Positions 1-12,094 of a stretch of 64,000 bases of DNA are shown here, in pieces. A program made the translations under genes and the position numbers. A model generated the notes under the pieces. It saw only the letters and a list, made by a program, of their open reading frames with translations. It made no database searches and was not told the DNA's origin. Origin of the DNA: Bugula neritina. Taxonomy: Eukaryota; Bryozoa; Gymnolaemata; Cheilostomatida; Bugulidae. The stretch spans positions 1,194,501 through 1,258,500 of the forward strand of contig OZ037770.1 of assembly GCA_964035545.1 (NCBI GenBank), given 5' to 3'. Numbering within the stretch: the first letter of the stretch is position 1; every line of letters starts with the position of its first letter.

Positions 1-329
1 CTTGCAGACGATTGAGAAAGTCAAACAGATTGATGTTTCCCCAGCAGAGGACCGTCATAGAAGACTGTAATCAGAGAGGAGCATCAATAGACCTGAAACC
101 TCAACAAGCCAAACCCAAACAGCAACAACCACAAAACTTATTTCAATCCAGTTCAACTATATTAAACATCATCAAGGTACCAATGTTTCCGACTGTTTCA
201 TTAAAACCAAAGAATTATTTTTACATAAAACTAGCAGAAGCCATTCACACAGGAGCAGGCAGAGCAAAGAGTCCTCCGTTACCACGGAGACAGTTACCAC
301 GGAGACAGTGATGTCATTTCCTCTCCTAC

Positions 330-3300
330 CTGCTGCTTTCTAGACTTCTTCTTCGGAGAAAAGCAGAGTCCGAGACACAACTTGGCGGCTCTCGGCAAAT
401 TGCTCAGCTGGATGTCAAAGTCGAGGACCTCGTCCCACTTGGGCCGACCAGAGTCCGTGGACCTAGGTCATTTAGTACACACTTGATATCTCTAGGTCAT
501 TTAGTACACACTTTAGATCTCTAGGTCATTGAGTACACACTTTAGATCTCTAGGTCATTGAGTACACACTTTAGATCTCTAACCTTTAGCTATTCTCATA
601 ATTTAGCTGATAAAATATATACTGTCTTGCCTTAAACTTAAAAAGAAGTCAATAAATGCAGCTGAATAAGCTCAGTTTGCTTGATTTTCTGCCTTCTTCT
701 AATTTTTAGTCAATTGATATGTGCGGATTTTTCATCACGCCTGCACACACATAACCTTAGTCCATATAAGACAGCTTCAACGTCGCAAAAACCCTCCCAT
801 CCGTTTTTGCTATGCATAGTTACAATCAGCACATAAGTATAGTAAAAATTTGCATGAATTTTGAGCAAGTTTTAGTTGTTAGTCATAATTTGCTGATGGG
901 TAGCGAATAAAATAAAGTGACCCACCTCGTGTCCTTGGCTGAGCCGAGCATGTCCATGCCGTGGTAGATCCCCGCCCTGACAAACAGGTCACCGCTCTCC
1001 GACACGGCGACGTACTGCGCCAGCAAGATCTTCACCCTGAACGGCCCCTCAAACTCCCACAGCTTCTCCTTCGGCATCTTTATGCTATCTTCTAACGCCA
1101 CTATACCTAACAGCGAGTGACGGGAGAAGAGTAATCACTACAGGTCTACAGCATAAACTTCATCTATAACATCTCTTCAAATTCATTTCAACCACACAAA
1201 TCTTACAAAACATCATATCAACATTTCTGCCGGCACAAATGATGAGTAACATATGAAAAAAAAATCAAAGATAATCTTGTGCTTTGGTGAAAAAGGTAAG
1301 ATTATATTCAAAGAAATGATTTAGTTAAAAACAATTGTTTTGTCACAAATGGGCTGAATTCATAAATTAGCAACTTGTCACTTTTATTAATTGTTTATTA
1401 AAAACTTCAGAAAATTATTTCATTAAAACATATTTTTGAAAAAATTATCTACAACTACATTTTACGACAACTCCGAATCACCTTTCCGGTAGTACACGGG
1501 TTTAGTAAACATTGGCTCCACGACCAGCCGCTCCAGGGTGTCCTTGCTCACCAGCATCAAGTGGGGGACTTTGCCCTCGAGGACACAATTCCTGATGTAC
1601 TGCAGTAAATATTACCTCATGAGCTTGTACTGTATTAATGGGGATATTAGTTACTTCGTACTGTATTAATGGGGACATGAGTTACTTCGTACTGTATTAA
1701 TGGGGACATGAGTTACTTTGTACTGTATTAATGGGGATGTAAATTACCTTGTACTGTATTAATGGGGACATGAATTACCTTGTACTGAATTATTGGGGAC
1801 ATGAATTACCTTGTACTGTATTAATGGGGACATGAGTTACCTTGTACTGTATTAATGGGGACATGAGTTACCTTGTACTGTATTAATGGGGACATGAGTT
1901 ACCTTGTACTGTATTAATGGGGAGTTATCATCCAACAGATAGTCCTCAACTCCGCACACTCGCAGCACAAAGTCGGACTTATACTTATCGCAGCTGTTTT
2001 GCATGACATCCTCTTCTAGACCTAACAAACAACACATTGACCTGTAGATATTAACACATTGACCTGTAGATATCAACACATGGACCTGTAGATATCAACA
2101 CATTGACCTGTAGATATCAACACATGGACCTGTAGATATCAACACATTGACCTGTAGATATCAAAACATTGACTTGTAGATATCAACACATTGACCTGTA
2201 GATGTCAATGCGTGCTCTCAAAATACCAGCAAATATAAAGCCCAGCAAACAGCATAGAAATACATTATCCATTATCTAATGCCACTTTGACTAATCATAA
2301 CCCGGTCTCCATGGTTACTGGTCTCCATGGTTACTGGTCTCCATGGTTACCAGATAAAGTATCGTGTAAAGCATGTAGCCAGGACTGTAATTTGGAGTTA
2401 TTCCCCTAAGAAGAGTCTCACACCGAGTCTGATCTAGATGATGTAATCATTTTTTTGAGAAAACACCAACCCGGCAGATTTACAACCAGAGCAGGTTCGC
2501 AGAAAATATGAGTCAGTGGTTTACCTTCAGGGACAAGCTTCTTTCTGATGACCTCATATATAGCCTGCTGTGGCGTCCAATCAGGGCTGGCGGTGATGAT
2601 GCGCTTGTTGCTGGAACGCCCCTTCCCGCCGTTAGCCGAGGCAGCAGCAGCTGCAGAGGCAGCAGCAGCGGGCTCCTGGGGCACCACCCACACACAGATC
2701 TTGATGACATTGCTGTCTACAAGAAATGATCACTAGATGTGAAGATAGTCAGCAACTAGTTGTGTCACTCACACGCAGGTACAGTGTGTCACTCACACGC
2801 AGGTAAAGTGTGTCTTTTATTTTAAATAATCCAACAGAGTTCTGATTTTTGTTCTCCACTTTTGTTTATGTCTAAGTATTTACTGAATTTCACAACGTGT
2901 TTTCATGTCGGTAATATGTAATAAATCAATCAATCAAATTGATCTATTTTTTTACAAGTTTTCATTTCATCATAAATTTAGGATTTCACTTCATTGATGC
3001 AGCTGTTTTCACTACACACAAATTGCTATTTTCCAATAATTTTCATAAAAAGATTTGTCAGCAGAAGAAATCTATAAAACCGAAGAACATTACCTCTGAC
3101 AGGAGAGGATAAAACAGTAAATCATTACTATATGAGACGTTCATGCTTTTTGCAGAAGACATCTAACACAAGCAGACGTCTACCAGACAAGCAGACGTCT
3201 AGCCGACAAGCAGACGTCTACCAGACAAGCAGACGTCTACCAGACAAGCAGACGTCTACCAGACAAACAGACGTCTACCAGATAAGCAGACGTCTAGCCG

Positions 3301-4462
3301 ACAAGCAGACGTCTACCAGACAAGCAGACGTGTACTACTGACTAGACTTACTGTTAAGCAAGACTTGCTTGACGTGCTCAGGGGGGTCCAGGCTGGACTC
3401 CAGGTTAGGGGGGAAATGGTAGAGCGGGAGATTCTGGTTTCTCTGGTCGAGAGCCGCGCTGCAGACGTCAAGGATACGACGTCTAAAGGTCACGACCTCC
3501 AACTGCTTGATGTCGTCTATCTCGTTGACGGAGATTCCCATGGCTTGCCCTGACAGGAAATGAGAGATAAATGGACTAGCTGTGATGACCTGTTGAGATC
3601 CAACCAAGAAGTACTAGAAAATGCTGAAACTGATTCACTTTTCTCCCAACTCAAACTAACCAAAGCTGTGACTCATGTTAAAATGGAGAACCGGAAATGA
3701 ATAAAGAGAAAAATGTACATTCTACCCAAACTCATGAAGACACTAAAGCAAGTATGACACTTGCAGAAAGAAAAACAAAAGTAAAAGCAACCATTAATAG
3801 AAAACTGGAGATCATAGCTTGATGCACTTTGATAGAAGCTAATAGCTGACCTATTTCTGAGTTGAACACCATTTCCTGTCTATTTCCCTCGGCCTCCACT
3901 ACCTTCAACATGGGGTGGAACAGCTTGAGGTCACACAGTCTCCTAGACTCATCGTAGAATTCCTCTAGCTAAAGAGTGAAGACAGAAGTGACTACTACTA
4001 CTAGTAGTACTACTACCACTACTACTACTAGTACTACTAGTACTACTACTATCACTACTACTACTAGTACTACTAGTACTACTACTACTACTACTATTAC
4101 TATTACTACTACTACTACTACTATCACTACTACTACTAGTACTACTACCACTACTACTACTAGTACTAGTACTACTACTACCACTACTACTACTACCACT
4201 ACTACTACTACTACTGCTACTACAGTACTACTACTACTAGTACTACTACCACTACTACTACTACTGCTATCACTACTACTACTAGTACTACTACTACTAT
4301 TACTACCACTACTACTACTATCACTACTACTACTACTACCACTACTACTACTGCTATCACTACTACCACTACTACTACTACCACTACTATCACTACTACT
4401 ACTAGTACTACTACTACTACTACTACTAGTACTACTACTACTACTACTACTACTACTATTAG

Positions 4463-4500
<38 letters not shown>

Positions 4501-4504
4501 CTAG

Positions 4505-4554
<50 letters not shown>

Positions 4555-6004
4555 CTAGTACCACTACTACTACTAGTATGACTAGCAACTCACCTTAGAG
4601 TCCAGAGTGACACTGGTGAAGATGTAGTTCTTATGACTGAGCAGTAGATGGAAGAGGGGATAACCCTTAGCATCTGCCCACAACTCAGACTTCACCTTCA
4701 AACAGACAACGAGTCAAGTTAACAAAACTACGCTCACACATGTATACTATAAGTTGTAGAGATAAACTCTCCATACTGCATATCACAACTCATATAATGT
4801 ATGAATAGTTTCAACTACATAATATACTTGATGAGGAGAAAAGTGAGACGACTCCTTATCATTTCACCACAAAACTGAGCGAAAAGCTGTTTGGGCAAAA
4901 GAATGAGAGTGAGTGAGTTACCGTGAGTGACTGTGAGTGACTGTGAGTGACTGTGAGTGACTGTGAGTGACTGTGAGTGACTGTGAGTTACTGTGAGTTA
5001 CTGTGAGTTACTGTGAGTTACTGTGAGTTACTGTGAGTTACTGTGAGTTACTGTGAGTTACTGTGAGTTACTGTGAGTTACCGTGAGTTACTGTGAGTGA
5101 GTGAGCGCCATATTTTTTTCCATTAACTGCGTCATGATGTTGACTGAAGAACTTCAAATATTGCTACAGGTTGGTTTTAGCTGATGATTTGAACAGGTGA
5201 AGGAAGATTCAGGTGATGGAAGTTTCAAGTGCCAAAGTTGATGGGTAAAACACAGGTAACAAATTAGGAACCACTATAACGATACTAATATCAACATACA
5301 TATTTTCAGCAATGTGATCCGCAATTGCTAAAGCAATGCTGCTTTGCGGTTTGCTGAATGCAGTCCAAACAATGCGCAAATAAAATAACTCTTCGTAGCT
5401 ACTAACTAGCTATTGGTACTCTATGATTACCCAGTTTAGGAAATATCCATTCCATTATAATATAATCTCTTTTAATGCATTTTGGACTAGCATCAACTAA
5501 ATTGGACGCCACAAGTAATTATTATTTTCAATACAGAAACGCCCACCGAGGGTAGACAACTCTACATGAAGATGCGATGATATCTTCACAAGCCCAGCAG
5601 GTTGTGACTTCTAATCATAAAAGACATCAAATTATTACGTAAACACATCAGACAGGTAATCTGTCTACCTGAGCTGAGGTGATGCGCGACTTTTGTATCA
5701 TCTTTCGCTGACTTTCAGGACATCCTGAAACTCCGAGAGAGACACACAACACCTCACGCTGACTAAACGCATTAGCAGAGTCACCAGAGGTGCAATGTTC
5801 ACTCAATCTGGTAAAACGCAGTCGGTTCCCTGATAGGGTCAGCCCCGAATATAGAAGAGTGCGGCCATTTTGACTTACCTGTTCAAGCGTAGCCTCTCTC
5901 CTGCATCTCAGAACTATAAGAATTCCTGTGGGGAGTAGAAAGTCCATTTCTATATATGTAGGCATTAGGTGGTAGTTCCATAGCTCGCCCGAATACGGCC
6001 CCAT
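330..6004 (-). CDS. PIK3CA: Class I PI3-kinase catalytic subunit (p110, alpha-like), N-terminal nine coding exons, partial
   Basis: Coding exons, in gene order, are 6004-5879, 4695-4594, 3968-3851, 3549-3352, 2716-2525, 2021-1903, 1599-1482, 1100-926 and 462-330. All have GT donors, AG acceptors and matching phases, and sum to exactly 427 codons; the rest lies beyond the left edge. Residues 1-42 hold the start of the p85-binding domain ([11 protein letters not shown], then FLLPTGI and REATLEQ). Exons 2-4 finish it and the linker ([26 protein letters not shown]). Exons 5-7 are the Ras-binding domain ([46 protein letters not shown]). Exons 8-9 start the C2 domain ([44 protein letters not shown]). 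Family role: with a p85-type subunit it phosphorylates PIP2 to PIP3 at the plasma membrane. The start is ATG at 6004, matching vertebrate p110-alpha; an AG at 6024-6025 suggests a 5'UTR intron. An Ala-rich insertion in the Ras-binding domain is unusual. The alpha assignment over beta/delta rests on the N-terminus. Confidence 0.93.
467..585 (-). repeat. 29-bp minisatellite (about 4 copies) carrying the 3' splice site of PI3K exon 9
   Basis: The plus-strand unit starts CTAGGTCATTTAGTACACAC and continues CTTTAGATCT. On the gene strand each unit ends AATGACCTAG. The last unit supplies the real acceptor AG at 463-464, so the intron end is a tandem array of acceptor-like sequences. Confidence 0.8.
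1628..1922 (-). repeat. 31-bp minisatellite (about 10 copies) made of the exon 6 / intron junction of PI3K
   Basis: The plus-strand unit begins GTACTGTATTAATGGGGACA and ends TGAGTTACCTT. On the gene strand this reads CCATTAATACAGTACAAG, which encodes PLIQYK, followed by the donor GTAACTCAT. The rightmost copy is the real end of exon 6 (1903). About nine further copies lie in the intron, and most keep a GT at the donor position. Confidence 0.85.
2034..2212. repeat. 22-bp minisatellite (about 8 copies) just upstream of PI3K exon 6
   Basis: The unit is CATTGACCTGTAGATATCAA plus CA, with small variants (TGGACCTG, GACTTG). It begins within about 15 bp of the exon 6 acceptor at 2022-2023. On the gene strand each unit contains CTACAG, an acceptor-like triplet context. 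Confidence 0.8.
2300..2353. repeat. 16-bp tandem repeat, 3 copies
   Basis: The unit GGTCTCCATGGTTACT occurs three times head to tail in the intron between PI3K exons 5 and 6. Confidence 0.8.
3165..3340. repeat. 19-bp minisatellite (about 9 copies) next to the PI3K exon 4 donor
   Basis: The unit is AGACGTCTACCAGACAAGC, with an AGCCGAC variant. The array ends about 11 bp from the donor of exon 4 (exon edge 3352). The open frame across it on the plus strand follows from the repeat and is not a gene. Confidence 0.85.
3989..4580. repeat. (ACT)n trinucleotide microsatellite filling PI3K intron 2
   Basis: About 590 bp of ACT/TAC triplets with interspersed AGT, ACC and ATC variants take up nearly all of the intron between exon 3 (3968) and exon 2 (4594). 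Long poly-Thr, poly-Leu and poly-Val frames on both strands are artefacts of the triplet repeat. Confidence 0.95.
4905..5105. repeat. 10-bp tandem repeat (about 19 copies) in PI3K intron 1
   Basis: The units are CTGTGAGTGA on the left and CTGTGAGTTA on the right, with one sharp switch between the two forms near 4987. This suggests local homogenisation of each half of the array. Confidence 0.9.
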
Positions 6005-6699
6005 GGTGTAGACGTGGTCCGGCCTGGTGAGAGGGGTACATGCAAATGTTAATTAGTATAATGAACAAAATACGAAGTTTCCCCTACTAATAGTACATGA
6101 AATACACTAGCTTACATAAAGTTTTACAAGTAGACACCCATAATATATATATATTTATACTCCAAAACAACAAGAAATCTTAAAACCTCACCATGTTTGT
6201 GCGGAGTTGTTGAAAGCAACATGCCAAGACCGCATGATTTGTAATAATGACTCAGTTACATAATACTTGTTTACAACATACCTATGGTGTTTTAAAATGT
6301 GAAAAACTTGACTCAGTGATGCTGTAGCTTCCTATTCGTTATCAAAAATTAATGATGCAAAAATAAAATTATCAATTCAATTATTAAATACATCTAATTA
6401 ATGCTGTTTTGGCAGATTGACATAGTATAAAGTTTTATCGAAAAGAATAAAAATATTTAATTAAATCATTACTTTTAATAAATCCAGAATCAAAAAAGAG
6501 TAAAAAATATTAAACTTTTCATTACGATATGCAACTCAAATGACATTTGAGTCGAATCATCGAATCGTAGTCAAAATCATCAACCTTTATCCAAAATTAT
6601 TATGATTACTTGTTAATATTCTAAATTAAAAACTCCAATATAACCTAACTGAAGACTTGAATATAAATGACAGTCTATCGTCTACAGTACTGAACTATT

Positions 6700-7960
6700 A
6701 TCGTGTATTACTAGTATTTAATCAAAACTTCAACTTGAGTAAGTAAATAGTCATAATATAAGTGACGTTAGTGTAAGTCAAAATTTATTTCATACCAATA
6801 GTCATACCGAAGAGTCAAGCCATTGTCTAAATCAGATAGATTAACTCAAACTCAATCTCAATGTGAGTTTCAATTTATCAATTTATAAATATTAATCTAC
6901 AAGGACAGTAATGGATAAGTCTGATATCTACAGTTAGCAACTCTATTACTATTAGAATTACTGCTAGCATCACTATAAGTATAAGTACCTGTATCAATAT
7001 GAATACAAATATAACTATAAGTATAAGCATAATTTATAAGAACTATTATAGCCAAGTGATAGTATCAAATTCATGTTTAATATCAGTAAACTTGTGAGCA
7101 TGAGTGTAACTGTAAGACTATTAGTATTACTATGAGTATTAGTAGGCTTACTAGTATTAAATATCATCCATTTATTATACATATTTATTCTTAGTTTTGG
7201 CATTGCCTCATTTTAATTTTATTGTATTTGTAACACTAACAGTAACATCATATTGATATTAATTTAACTTAATAAACTTAGCAAACTAATTTTTTGAAAA
7301 TATAAGTAGACGATTGAATAATTTATAATTAATAATATTAATACTCATAGTCACTGATAGTGCAACTCTAAAAGTAAAATTGAAAATGAATCTGAATATG
7401 TGCTTCGCTGTAAAGATCACGTTGGTGGTACCCGTACCGGTAGGAATTGGTGAAACTGAATAATCATAATGAATCACTATTACTATTAGTATTACTATTA
7501 GTATTAGTGTTACTATTAGTATTAGTATAAGTATTAGTTTGAGTTTCAGTTGACCTTACGGCTTACCCTTATTTTTAGTTTTAGCTTACCGTTTGAGATT
7601 GACTTCGTTGTGAGCTTGAGTTTAGGTGCGGCTTAAAAGTAGATACGAGTGCAACTTCAACTTCAAGTTCAACTTGGAGTTTAAATTCTAGTTTAGTTGG
7701 AGTTCGAAGTGAGAGAATCGGAAGATTAACTATTCCAACAGTTTGAGCTAGTTGTTGTTACTGTTAGCCGCTTTGCTAGCTCCAACTAATACTTTCAGTA
7801 TCACAGCCAGTTTGAGTTTCACTTTTAGTTACAGTGATTCACTATCAGTATCACTATGAGATTGAGAATGACTATCACTATGAGTACGGGTATCAGTATG
7901 ACTTTGGTATGAGTATGAGTATGTCCGACTCCAAGACTAAGATTACTGATTAGGTTAGCA
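6700..7960. repeat. Decayed hexanucleotide (AGTATT-like) simple-sequence region
   Basis: Short words such as AGTATTAGT, TTACTATTAGTATTAG, GAGTTTGAGTTT and TATCACTATGAGTATGAG recur over about 1.2 kb at roughly six-base spacing, with heavy divergence. It looks like an old simple repeat that has mutated. Confidence 0.5.
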
Positions 7961-8342
7961 AGTTACAGTGCTTTTGCTTGAGAAACGAATATATCACATG
8001 GTCGTTTATATGTGAAATTACTATCGACATTAAAAAAGTAGGTCTTTAACTTTGAATCTTGATCTGCCATCAATAGCCATACTGACACCAGTTGTGTTCT
8101 TTGCAGCCATGATGTTTTTTGATCTCGGGTAGCCTGTAACCTAAGGGTTTCGTGCAATTTTCGCCGCGGGGCATCTATAATCCAGACAACTACCACCTGT
8201 CGGGTGAAACTAAGGTTAGCACACTGCACATAATGTCGGCTTGAATGCATAGCATAGCTTTAGCTCTAGCTAAAGCTATCGGAAGAAAAATATTGATTTT
8301 AATATGAATAGCCGATTATAATCCTCAACTGCATTAATGACG

Positions 8343-8358
8343 GTGGGGGGGGGGGGGC
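8343..8358. repeat. Poly-G run
   Basis: A run of about a dozen G residues follows GACGGT in otherwise AT-rich DNA. Confidence 0.8.
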
Positions 8359-9187
8359 GGAGCACTCAATACAAAATTTACGTTGTCCATAGAATAATTA
8401 ATAACTGATGTTTGGCATAATAATAAGAATTTTTTCTTTGATAATATCGTTACTCATTATCCACGAATTCTGCCATTCAAACAAGTGATCTAAGAAGCTG
8501 CTAAAAGAAAACTTCAAGGTACTATCTCATTAAGGTAAAGCCATTAAATTGTGCATTGGCACAATAATTTTAAAGTAGAGATTATAGAGAACAGATTTAA
8601 TAATAATATTTAAACTATAACAAATAAGCCCAGCACTGTTACATATGCTAAAGTCTACACCAGCCCATACTCTTTAGAATGTGCAATCTATGTGGATGGG
8701 GGTCCTGGTAACACCCAGAAACTGTTTGCTAATTTTCTGAAGAAACTACACTATGACAATAAATTAAACTGCTAAATATCCAGTTTGGTTTAGTATATAA
8801 GGTGACATAATTATTATGGCAAATAGTTATTGAAATCCATTGAATGCACTACTTATTTTTCAGTTCAGATTTATAAATTTATAATCATACATATTAATAT
8901 AATAAACAAAATATTATAATCTACAACGAATTAGATTCACAAATCTAGTACAAAGAACACGTATCCATATTGAGTAATAATTTAGAAAATTGGAGTTATC
9001 ATATCTTGGTACAAGCCATTACTCATGGCAAATTACTTGATAAGTATTTCTATTTCATTTATTCAAACTCTCTATTTCTTTAAAAGAAGCCTGATAGTAA
9101 AGTCTTTTGTGCAAAAGACTTTTTGCATAGTTTGAGTAGCTTCATTGTGGTACAAGAACAAAACTTTACCAAAATATAGTCACAATG

Positions 9188-9265
9188 GCGCTTTCGGGAT
9201 TCAAACCTTCCTTCACTGTAGCGTTCTATAGAGTTTGCCTGCTAGACTGGAACCACAATTATATA
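9188..9265 (-). mobile_element. tRNA-like SINE head, degenerate
   Basis: Read on the minus strand, GGTTTGAATCCC (9197-9208 region) is a near-consensus RNA polymerase III B box, about 50 bp from a degenerate A-box-like segment. No acceptor-stem pairing was found, so it is not a working tRNA gene. Confidence 0.4.
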
Positions 9266-9309
9266 ATAATTGTTATGCAAACTATTTGATATATATCAGG
9301 AGTAACCAT

Positions 9310-9385
9310 GATAAGGTTGGCTCACTGGTCTAATGAGAATGCTAGCAGGTTTCTGGTTTGAATCCCAGTAAACCGTGTTTTTGAT
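9310..9385 (+). mobile_element. tRNA-like SINE head, degenerate
   Basis: GGCTCACTGGTCTAATGAG resembles a D-arm/A-box and is followed about 30 bp later by the B-box-like GGTTTGAATCCC. It lies about 50 bp from the opposite-facing copy at 9188-9265. Confidence 0.45.
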
Positions 9386-9885
9386 CAAATTGATTTCCAC
9401 AAAAAATTTAGGATTTTAGATATAATATTTTATGCATAATATATCTTTTAGTCTACCTTCAACAGGACTGAAGTTACAAATTTTGAACATGTGCAATACA
9501 TAGTTATGGGAAGACAACTTTAACTTGCATAGAAAATAATTTTTTTAATAAATCTATTTATTATAAGCTATAGTTTATGTGGTAGGAGGTGCAAACATGC
9601 ATGCATAAATTGCAAATAGGAAACTTCAAATATATTTTTAAATAAAAATTCTCTCAAATAAACAAATCAATGAAACTGTTACAATAATTATAATTTTCTT
9701 TGTTTTAATGTTCATAATTTATTTTAGTCTCTGTAATAATTTATCCGTAATTAAAATAATCAGATGCATTTGCTAATTGCGACGAACTAAATTCACAACT
9801 CAGCAATCAATTTAAGATTTAAATGCCTGAATTTAACTTTAGTGAACTGGGTGACACAAATAAACACTATATATTATTATACTAT

Positions 9886-9938
9886 ATTATATTATATTAT
9901 ATTATATTATATTATATTATATTATATTATATTATAAG
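9886..9938. repeat. (ATTAT)n pentanucleotide microsatellite
   Basis: About ten tandem copies of TATTA/ATTAT in AT-rich DNA. Confidence 0.9.
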
Positions 9939-11706
9939 ATTAAAAGATAATATTTATAACAATGAGCAACGTTTGCATTGAGCGGCATGCAGTCCTAAAT
10001 CTAGAATCTACAGTCAGGTTGCAAATCCAGGCTAAACGGAGGGAAACCTAAAATATATACATCACAGGTGATACCTACAATATAATATATAGCTTGTAAA
10101 AAGTAAAACATGCATATGGCACTAACAGTAAGTTCTGGGTATGTATGGAATTGAAATCACACAACTGTGGTCTAGTTTTTGTTAGCATTTCCACTTTCAG
10201 TTCCATTTTTGTGCTGCCAACTCACTGAACTAATACGTTAATATATTACATTATGAGATAAGTGTAGTATGTATATAGTATACAGTGTAGCATAACATAC
10301 AATATAAGTATATAGTATATAACATTATAGTATACATAGTATAGTAGGTATAGCTGCAATGTTATCATATTGAATGCAGGCTTATATAATCCAATATCAG
10401 TATTTTTCTTTATTCCAACCTCCATCTTGGTAAATTGTTATTCCACATGGGTACTCAAATCTTGTTAATTTAGGCAATTTCGTGTGTCTGGTTACATCGT
10501 ATTTCTTCAGCTATTTTGATACCCTCTCTCCTATCTCTATAGTTTGTCTGGTATTTTACTTCTGTTATTCCAATGGACAAGGTTGGCAATGCGCCAATTG
10601 GCTAACTTTCTTAACATTTTCTGCAATAAATGATTAAAAACAGCCGAATTAGGGCTCAGTTTAGACTTCTCCTATTCATGCAAGCTTTGCTTTTTCTTGT
10701 TTTTCATTTCCCCAGGCCTAGCAGTACAGTCTCCATGCTTATCTTTGGCCATTAATTTTGTAAACATAAATAAATATTGCATGACTATCTTCATTTGTTA
10801 AAATTTATAAATTTTTAGAAAACTTTTAGAAAATACAGTAATATAGACGAAAAAGCTTGTGAGACGTTTATATATTAGTAACGTTATTCTTTTCTAAATT
10901 CCATTATAAATAGTATATCATATATACTTAATAATATATATAAGTATATTATATAATATTGTATATTGCATGTCATAATATATGATATAATGTATACTAT
11001 ATACTATAGATATTAAATTGTATATAATTATAATATAATACTTATTACTATTTAATACAGAATATTATATCATACTATAAAATATAACATATTACATATT
11101 TTTCATAATAAGTTATATATATATTAATTAGTATTAGTGTGTAGTATTAGTATTGTAAACTTGTTATTCTCTTCTATAACCTAAGTATGCTACTGCAGAG
11201 TAACAATAATCTAATAATAGAATAATGTTTATTGATCTGGAGCTTACTCAGCAAATACAAGAGCAGCAAACAATTAAATCAATAGAATGCCTAAAGGGTG
11301 CTGACTGAATGAATAACTACCACTTGATGCCCTGCTGCTTGGCTGTGCACATGTGTTCGAGTGGAAGTGGTAAAGTTTGAGTTTAACTGCCTATCACTAC
11401 TCTAATATATTAGTTTCTATTATAGAAGTCAAAGGAATACTTCATCAATGTAAGGTAAATATTTAACACAGTTATAAAAATATATATTATGGTGATAATC
11501 TTTAAACTTCACAAGTAAAGCTTTCTTCTAGATAAGCTATAGCTTTTGTTATATCGCCTAGGTTTTATGATGTCATATAGATAAACACTCTTCTATGCTT
11601 TTTGTTCACAACACTATTTGTGAATATGCATTTGACTAGAGGTTAAAATAAAAGGAAACTGTACTTATTTGCTGTGTATTTCAATTTGTACTGTGATGAG
11701 ACTTGT

Positions 11707-11761
11707 AAACGCAACACACACAACACACACTCACACAATCACAACACACATGCACACACAT

Positions 11762-11795
<34 letters not shown>

Positions 11796-12059
11796 CACAC
11801 ACACAACACACACACACACACACACAAGACACACACACACACACACACGCACACACACACACACAACACACACACAACACACACACACACTCACACACGC
11901 ACACACGCACACACACACACAACACACACACTCACACACACACACACACAACACACACACTCACACACGCACACAACACACACACACAACACACACACAC
12001 TCACACACACACACACACAACACACACACACACACGCACACACGCACACACACACACAC

Positions 12060-12092
<33 letters not shown>

Positions 12093-12094
12093 CA
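11707..12094. repeat. Interrupted (CA)n microsatellite
   Basis: About 390 bp of CA dinucleotides are broken by ACAACAC, ACTCAC and ACGCAC variants. The His/Thr and Cys/Val open frames across it are artefacts. Confidence 0.95.

Noticed and set aside
1-311. 99-residue plus-strand frame at the left edge
   Set aside because: It lies in a PI3K intron (antisense), is low-complexity (Gln/Pro-rich) and has no splice or domain support.
3976-4588. Long frames of poly-Thr/Leu and poly-Val on both strands
   Set aside because: They are produced by the ACT triplet repeat that fills a PI3K intron.
7963-8250. 95-residue minus-strand frame in GC-richer DNA
   Set aside because: No recognised motif and no splice context. 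It may be an old transposon fragment, but I cannot support that.
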